Assembly (NCBI RefSeq): GCF_034190915.1
Contig: NW_026947484.1
Coordinates: 187,296,982 to 187,360,981 of the forward strand
Origin: Cavia porcellus
Lineage: Eukaryota; Chordata; Mammalia; Rodentia; Caviidae
Direction: 5' to 3'
DNA: 64,000 nucleotides
Position numbers and translations under genes: made by a program. The number at the start of each line of letters is the position of its first letter. Position 1 is the stretch's first letter. The notes beneath the pieces are model-generated. The model was not told the DNA's origin and ran no database searches. It saw only the letters and a list, made by a program, of their open reading frames with translations. Positions 57,846-64,000 of the stretch are shown here, piece by piece.

Positions 57846-58797
57846 AAATGTTTGAGCTTCATGTTAGATCATTTTTATCTTTGGGACTTAGACATCAATT
57901 TTTTTTTAAAGTCTCCCTCAGAATACTATTATTGTGTCTAGAAAAATCAGTCAAATATTTAGTCAGTATTTGGATTTTCCTGATTGTGTCCATGTAAGAA
58001 AAACAACTATAACAAATTGGGGCCATATACAAGGTTCCTTCATTCCAGCTAGCTCATGTCTCTTGTTAAAACTTTCTTTTACTTTTTCTGTCCTGTAGAA
58101 TTGTAGTTTTATGTTTCTCTGTTGTGTTTAGTAAACATTTTTAATTCAGTTTTTGTGGTTTTAATGCTAATTTGGCACACACTGTTAGATTTATTTACCT
58201 TTTACTTTTTATTTTACAAATTTGTATTTTTTTATAATCATGTAGAACTTACTGCTTCCAAAGCCAAATGGATGAAGCAAATGGTATTTAAATGGTTCTA
58301 ATGTCTATCTTCTCTCTTATTTCATTCCTAACATAAGGAAAACTTTTATTTTTAAATTTTGTGACCATTCCTTCCTTTGGGTTTTAATGTATCAAGTATA
58401 TTTACAGGTGTAAATATATTTTTCCTCCCATTTGATTAAACTGTACATATTATTACTTGTTTACACTTTTTCAACTTCAAATTTTATCCTAGAGATGGGG
58501 ATAGAAATATTTTTTATTTCTTTTTAAGCTACTTAAAACAGGGTAGACTCATTTGCTGTTACAAATAGTTTTGTAAGTACCGGCTTATGCATAGAGTTTT
58601 GATATCATATTTTTGAAATACATTCTTATAAGTCAGCTAACTAGGGCAAATGGTAAATGTATAATATGTGTAATTTTACAGATATTGTGGTTATGAAATT
58701 CCTCTACTGGAGTTGTGCTGTTTTCTGATCTTGCCAACAATGTATCGGTTTCCCTATAGACTTGGCAAGTTATGATGTCAAATAATTTGTCATTTGG

Positions 58798-58903
58798 GGG
58801 GCTAGGGATTTAGCTCAGCGGCATAAGTGCCTGCCTTGCAAGCAGGAAGTCGTGAGTTCAATCCCTGGTACTGATAAAAATGAAAAGGACAAAAAAAAAA
58901 AAA
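58798..58903 (+). mobile_element. Young ID SINE
   Basis: GGGGCTAGGGATTTAGCTCAGCGG...GGTACTGATAAAAATGAAAAGGAC and an A-run; TTGTCATTTGG on both sides. Confidence 0.9.
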
Positions 58904-59120
58904 TTGTCATTTGGATAGGTGAGAAGTGGCAACTCAGTGCATTTTAATGTGATTCTATTTACTGTATGTGATAATTAATATTAATGTTAATTTTTAACAT
59001 GTAAAGGTCATTTATGTGTCTTGGTGTGAGCTGTCTTCTCTATAGAATTTTCAGTCTTCTATTTCTGTCTGTTACACAAACTCACTGAGAGAAAGAGGGA
59101 GAGAGACAGAGACAGACAGC

Positions 59121-59252
59121 ATTTTTTTTGTTTGAGACTAGGTATCACTATGTAGTTCATGGCATTGAACTCACTGTGTAACCCAGGCTGGCCCCAAACT
59201 CACAGTGATCCCTGAGTGCTGGGATTACAGACATGTGACACCATGTCAGGTG
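59121..59252 (-). mobile_element. B1 SINE
   Basis: TTTTTTTTGTTTGAGACTAGG...AACTCACTGTGTAACCCAGGC...ACATGTGACACCATGTCAGG, preceded by a GA-rich tract at 59084-59118. Confidence 0.75.
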
Positions 59253-59976
59253 AAAATTCTTGTGTATTTTTATTTGGTGCTGTGATGTGCCTAAGGTTGA
59301 GTGGTACTGGAATATACTGTTGTACTTGAATTCAATAAATATATCTGATGAGTTAAATTTTATAAAAAGCTTGGAGAAGATGTCTTATTACCACAGTTAT
59401 TGAAAATATTTTCTAAACTATATATCATGAATTTTAAATAGCTTTATACTTCATGTTTTAATATGTATTATTATGTCCAGTGTTTCATTTATAAAAATGT
59501 ACGAAAGACATACATACAATGATGTTCAGTGCAAATCCCAAAATATACGCTCAGGATACTTCGAGAATTACATGTCTTGGGTCATATGGGGTGTTGTTTG
59601 GATTTCTGATAAATGGTACCAAATTGCCTTACTGAAAAGTTATACCAACCTGTATTCTTACCAACAACGTATACTTACACCCTACTTCCTTATACTGTAA
59701 TTGACAGTGTTTTAGAATCTGTGGTATTTTTTATAAATTAAGAATGATATCTGATTTAAATTATATTTCTTAGATTACAACCAAGTTGAATATTTTTCAC
59801 ATTTGTTGAGCATTTATATTTCTGAGTTTATGTATCACTTGTTCATGTTGTTTGTCCTCTTTTCAAAAAATAGGTCACTCTTTCTCTAATAATTCAAAGT
59901 AAAAGTACTCACAAGATAGAGTTTAAGCACAATGAAATGGTTATATTTGTTAGTGTCCATTCAAGAGGGAGGACTC

Positions 59977-60079
59977 GGGGCTGGTGATTTAGCTCAGTGG
60001 CATAAGTGCCTACCTTGCAAGTGTGCGGTCGTGAGTTCGATCCCTGGTACCAGTAAAAAAGAAAAAGACAAAAAAAAAA
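59977..60079 (+). mobile_element. Young ID SINE (first of two adjacent)
   Basis: GGGGCTGGTGATTTAGCTCAG...GATCCCTGGTACCAGTAAAAAAG; AGAGGGAGGACTC on both sides. Confidence 0.9.
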
Positions 60080-60091
60080 GAGGGAGGACTC

Positions 60092-60180
60092 AGGCCGGGG
60101 GTTTAGCTCAGTGGCATAAGCATTTGCCTGGCTAGTGTGAGGTTGAGTTTGATCCTTGGTTTCCCCCCACCAAAAAAAGG
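60092..60180 (+). mobile_element. Second ID SINE in tandem
   Basis: AGGCCGGGGGTTTAGCTCAGTGG...GAGTTTGATCCTTGGTTTCC and an A-run. It starts at the right TSD of the first ID. Confidence 0.75.
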
Positions 60181-60249
60181 TACCATTGGACAAAGCACAG
60201 ATTTTAAGGTATTTTATTTACTGAACACTGCAAATTCGGGTAAATTATT

Positions 60250-60320
60250 TTTGGGGGAGGATACTAATGACCTTGTGCTTCCAGGCAGTTGCTTGTGCTG
60301 CTGAGCTAAATCCCTTGCCC
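60250..60320 (-). mobile_element. ID SINE, inverted, diverged
   Basis: GGGGGAGGATACTAATGACC...GCTGCTGAGCTAAATCCCTTGCCC. Confidence 0.6.
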
Positions 60321-60439
60321 AATTATCTAAAGTGTTTAGTCTATAAGATAAACACATTGGATTTGATAATTCAGTAATTCCTGGCGACAGTATTCCCCTA
60401 ACTCTTCATAAGTATAGACTTATGATTTGATTGGATCTT

Positions 60440-61125
60440 TCCTTTAAAAATCTACTTTTTTATTAGTATTTTTATAATATGTAATGTTTGCATTCCTTTG
60501 TGTACTTGGTACATGTACATAACATAGCTTAATTCATTTTTTCATCCTCTTTCCTCCCACTCCCTTCCCTACATCTCTTGATCCCCATACCATTTTAGAA
60601 AGATCTATCTCCCTACTTCCTATTAGCTTATCTTTTATTTTGGTTTCTCCGATAAGTGATACTCAAGCTTGTGTGTATTTCACTTAACGTTATAGTCTGG
60701 AGGTACATTCATTTTCCTACACATTATTCATTTATTTTTATGGCAGAATACTCCATTGTGTGTAAATACCACATTTTCTTCATCCATTCATCTGTTGATG
60801 GGGTTTACAAACTGCTTCAAGATTTAGCAATTATGAAATGTGCTGCTATAAACATGGGTACGCACATGTCACTGTAATATGATGTTCTTAATTCATTTGA
60901 GAAAATACCTAGATGGATAATAGCTAGGTCAAAATGGAATTTCTGGTGTTAGCATTTTGAGACATCTCCATACTGATTTCCATAGTGGTTGTAACTAGTG
61001 TACGTTACCACCAACAGTGTAGAAAGCACAGCATTTGTTATTTGATTTCTCCATGATGGCCATTTTTGCTGGAGTAAGGTGGTATCTCAGTGGTGTTTTG
61101 ATTTGCATTTCTCTAATGGTCAAAA
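60440..61125 (-). mobile_element. L1 3' end
   Basis: Reversed L1 tail in clear order: CATCCTCTTTCCTCCCACTCCC, TCTCCCTACTTCC, GGCAGAATACTCCATTGTGTG, GCTGCTATAAACATGGGTACG, TCCATAGTGGTTGTAACTAG, GCATTTCTCTAATGG. Confidence 0.75.
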
Positions 61126-61869
61126 AAAATCTAGTGACTTTTAAAGAGGTTGTAGAACTGCTACTACTCTGTTCGCAAGTAAGGAAAAAGCATGCTTTGG
61201 TCAGAACACTCCGATGTTGACTATTGCTGTGCTGTTTCATTTAATTAAGAAAATGATTTAAAAGTTTCACTTTTCACAGCATGTATTGACCATTAGCCTA
61301 CCTTTGATTCCGTGGAGAAAAACTATCTATAGCCTAGACTGCAGGAACTTAATCTATGTCATTATTTTTCTCTTTTCTTCTATCACTTGAAATCTTGTTT
61401 GCTATGAAAGAGAAAAAAGATAATGAGATAATTGAAATGCATATCATACCTCCCAAGAAATTCATAATTCAGTTTGAGAGAGATATATGTGTAGGTAATG
61501 AGACCTCCAAAAGGGAAGTGATAGGTGCATAAAGATACCTATTGGTCTGCTACGCAGGACTATGGTTGTAAGCCTAAGCATACTTCTTTCAAATAGCCTC
61601 ACTTCAGGCTGGCCGAATTAGAACTTGCACTTTTAACAGTATACCCATGTGATGGAAATGCACATAAAATTTGACCAGTTCTATTGTAGATATTTGTAAG
61701 TAAGAAATTCTCAATGGAAGAATCAAAGCAAGATACTGGAGAAAGATGTATATGAGTATTGCCTTGAAGGGTTAAATTGATGGGCTGAAATTTTAGTCTT
61801 GAGTGGAATGAAGAAAGAGTGCTGTCTTTCACCATCTTAATAAATTAATGTGAATAAGTGTAGTTTTTA

Positions 61870-62190
61870 GTTTTTAAAGAAGATTTACTGTTTGCTTTGC
61901 TGACACAGTTGAATGTCAGAATTGGTCCTATGGAAACCAAGTTTTTGGCAAAGTTCCATTAGAACAGTTCTTTATCACCTGAGCAGAAATAAAACCCATG
62001 ATCTTTAGTAGATTTTTCATCAGCACTCAGATTACCTCATTCAGGTGGGGAGAAGAAAGCAGTATCACTTGGAAAAGTCTCTTCCGTAATGCTTTATAGG
62101 TCTCTGGTCTGCCACGCAAACTGTTAATGCTGTTGGGCTCCAGGTCTCTGATGTCACTAAGGCTGTGATTTTGTCAACTATGAACATTAC
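61870..62190. promoter_or_regulatory. Possible conserved non-coding block in ERP44 intron 1
   Basis: About 320 bp free of known repeats, with mixed composition and words such as TCTGCCACGCAAACTGTTAA. It resembles a conserved intronic block more than decayed repeat, but I can offer no alignment. Confidence 0.22.
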
Positions 62191-62736
62191 ACTGACTTCT
62201 GATTTTAAATTTTGTCTGAGTTTTTGTATATAAAATTACTAATACAACAGAGAAAAGCAATAAAAAAGGAAACCTCGTCTCAGAAAAACATGGCAGTAGT
62301 ATTTGAGCTAAAAAAAAGTAGTGAGTAGTGGTTTTTTTTTTCCCATTTCTTCCTTGGAATTATTGTCTGATAATGAGAACTTTGGTAACTGAATTTAAGC
62401 AGTTTAGCAAAAGGCCTTAGGAAGTGTAAGATTTTTTATTTCTGAAAAAAAAATGGAGTTGAAGGCTGTCTATTTATAAGGGGCTGTATCAGGTCTCACC
62501 CTCATCCACTTTATTATGAGTTCTGGTACTGTGTGATGTCTAGCTGGTCCCCAAAATAACAATGAAGATGCAAAGTACATGTTTTGAATCCGTTCAGCAC
62601 GTTGAGGCAGGCATGAGAGCACAGCTACAGACACTCATGAAGAAGACTTATATAACTGCTTCAGAAAGTGGGAGGAATGTAGGATACGTGTGTTCAGAGG
62701 GGTGAGGGGAGTGTTTTGAGGGGATTAATGGCAATG

Positions 62737-62738
<2 letters not shown>

Positions 62739-62767
<29 letters not shown>

Positions 62768-62896
62768 GAGTTGGGGTCTGGCTATGCGGTTCAGGCTGGC
62801 CTTGTGCTCACTTTGTAGCCCAGGCTGGTCTCAAACTCACAAGGATCCTCCCACCTCAGGCTCCCGAGTGCTGGGATTACAGGCATGAGCCCAGCT
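62739..62896 (-). mobile_element. B1 SINE with internal duplication
   Basis: A T-run of about 29, GAGTTGGGGTCTGGCTATGC...GTGCTCACTTTGTAGCCCAGG...GTGCTGGGATTACAGGCATG. Confidence 0.85.
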
Positions 62897-63423
62897 CAAC
62901 AATGTGGTTTTTACTGTAATTTTTTAAACATTTAAACATCATATTTCTTTATCATACCTTGTTTGTGGGTTTATAAAATATAAATGTAATGACCATTAGA
63001 CGAAACCATTTGTGCATGCTTAATGGATGTCTGTTGCTTGAATTCTTTCTCCCAAAGCTTAGGTATGTAATGTAGAATTGATTCAGGGAGGGTGATACAT
63101 CACAGAAATAGGGTCTGGGTTCTGGGGATAACCAACAGTATTAGAAGATAGAATAGCTTTGAAACTAAGGAAGTCGGCTTCATTTCTAGCTCTCCCTACT
63201 TTTAGCTTTCCCCGCCAACTTAAAATTGGGAATAATTATTTTGTGAGGCTATAAAATTAATACATGATGTACCTAAAGTACTTTGGACCATGTCTGGCGT
63301 ATGGGAGACATCTATTTTTTAAGGTTATGAGAAGGGAAGCTTGTCCAACAAATGAAGTCATTGTGAAGCAAAGGAGCTGAGAGGAGGCTCGTAGCTGTGC
63401 TGGCCATCTTTTTATGATTGTAC

Positions 63424-63610
63424 TTTTGGGGCGGGTATTGGCAATTAAGTCCAGGGGAACCTTACCACTGAGCTACACCCCTAGCCCTTTCTAGTTGTTA
63501 TTTTTAACAGGGTCTCACTAAGTTGCCCAGGTGGGGCTCGCACTTGAAACTCCCCTTGCCTTGGCATCCCTCAGTGTTGAGATTCCAGGTATGTGCCACC
63601 ACATCTGGCT
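63424..63610 (-). mobile_element. B1-dID composite SINE
   Basis: ID part (GGCGGGTATTGGCAATTAAG...ACTGAGCTACACCCCTAGCCC) followed by B1 part (GGGTCTCACTAAGTTGCCCAGG...ATGTGCCACCACATCTGGC), reversed. Confidence 0.75.
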
Positions 63611-63796
63611 TTTACTGTGTTTTGACCCTCTAAAATGAGTAAATGGATAAAGCTTTTTATTTTAAAAGTCTGATTCTAAATAATTGTGGTTTCTTAAAGT
63701 GTTTATCGGCTTGTCTTTCTCCTAGCAAGTTAAGCCATGGTGTTAATCAAAATAGTGACAAATACAATAAAATTAACTTTATGCATTTTGACTCTC

Positions 63797-63898
63797 TTTC
63801 TTTCTTTCTTTCTTTTCTTTCTTTCTTTCTTTCCTTCCTTCCTTCCTTCCTTCCTTCTTTCCTTCTTTCTCTTTCTTTCTTTCTTTCTTTCATTCATT
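63797..63898. repeat. (CTTT)n(CTTC)n microsatellite
   Basis: Compound CTTT/CTTC array of about 100 bp next to the terminal ID. Confidence 0.95.
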
Positions 63899-63899
63899 C

Positions 63900-63969
63900 A
63901 CCAGGAATCAAACTCTTGACCTTATACTTACCAGACAGGCACTGTGCCCCTGATCTATATTCCTGGCCT
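63900..63969 (-). mobile_element. ID SINE with long CTTT tail
   Basis: ACCAGGAATCAAACTCTTGACC...CTGATCTATATTCCTGGCC; its A-rich tail has become the pyrimidine repeat to the left. Confidence 0.6.
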
Positions 63970-64000
63970 GCATTTCTGCTTTTAATACAAAAGCAAATAA

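Larger units (their letters stand above)
54730..64000 (+). other. ERP44: ERP44 intron 1 (partial)
   Basis: The intron starts at GTGAGT and runs to the window end. I looked for the next coding exon (the thioredoxin-domain start) and found nothing convincing. Contents: the CpG-rich edge to about 55.1 kb; 55.14-57.76 kb with no repeat I can name; a degenerate ID at 57.77 kb; a young ID at 58.8 kb; B1 at 59.1 kb; two adjacent IDs at 59.98-60.18 kb; an inverted ID at 60.25 kb; a minus-strand L1 3' end at 60.44-61.13 kb; unexplained, possibly conserved DNA at 61.87-62.19 kb; B1 at 62.74 kb; a B1-dID at 63.42 kb; and a CTTT/CTTC microsatellite next to an ID at the end. Confidence 0.85.

Noticed and set aside
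1472..63969. ID elements as tRNA genes
   Set aside because: They keep tRNA-Ala-like A and B boxes but no complete cloverleaf, and have A-rich tails and TSDs, so they are SINEs.
54730..64000. ERP44 exon 2
   Set aside because: No plus-strand stretch resembling the thioredoxin-domain start with splice sites was found.
1..64000. CRISPR arrays, operons, bacterial or phage genes
   Set aside because: No spaced repeats or prokaryotic gene organisation; the window is mammalian throughout.

Overview
This is vertebrate (mammalian) nuclear DNA, AT-rich and dominated by introns and interspersed repeats; there are no operons or long intact ORFs. The repeats point to a rodent outside the mouse/rat group. 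There are many tRNA-Ala-type ID SINEs, whose young copies carry a GATAAAAATGAAAAAGACA-like tail. There are also B1 (7SL-derived) SINEs with an internal duplication, B1-dID composites and many ERVL-MaLR LTRs. I saw no mouse-type B2 or B4. A beaver-like (castorimorph) or other B1-dID-bearing rodent is my best guess; this is inference.

Two genes lie head to head around a CpG-rich promoter at about 54.0-55.1 kb. Leftwards (minus strand) runs INVS (inversin, nephrocystin-2): a probable non-coding exon 1 ending at 54107, exon 2 with the start codon (51352-51481; coding 51352-51457) and exon 3 (33049-33215). The exons join in frame to give residues 1-91, including the first ankyrin repeats. I found no later INVS exon, so 1-33048 is intron 3 (partial). 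Rightwards (plus strand) runs ERP44: exon 1 encodes the signal-peptide start (54673-54729) and the rest of the window, to 64000, is its first intron. The shared promoter carries two ZNF143-type motifs, an ETS (GABP-type) site, GC boxes and a TGACGTG element.

The introns contain five solo MaLR LTRs with recognisable 5-bp target-site duplications, two LTR-internal-LTR MaLR proviral relics (10.2-12.5 kb and 48.5-50.6 kb), L1, L2, MIR and Tigger-type remnants, and about 25 ID and 13 B1 insertions. Several unannotated non-repeat blocks, above all 3.84-4.58 kb and 31.95-32.24 kb, look like conserved regulatory DNA.

The most unusual find is a family of three retrotransposed insertions within 5 kb (13.6, 14.4 and 18.1 kb). 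They are built from tandem units of about 153 bp, share one 3' end, lie in both orientations, and each has its own 13-20 bp target-site duplication. The longest copy adds about 340 bp of unique 5' sequence and splits an old L2. I do not recognise the family; its layout recalls composite elements such as SVA.
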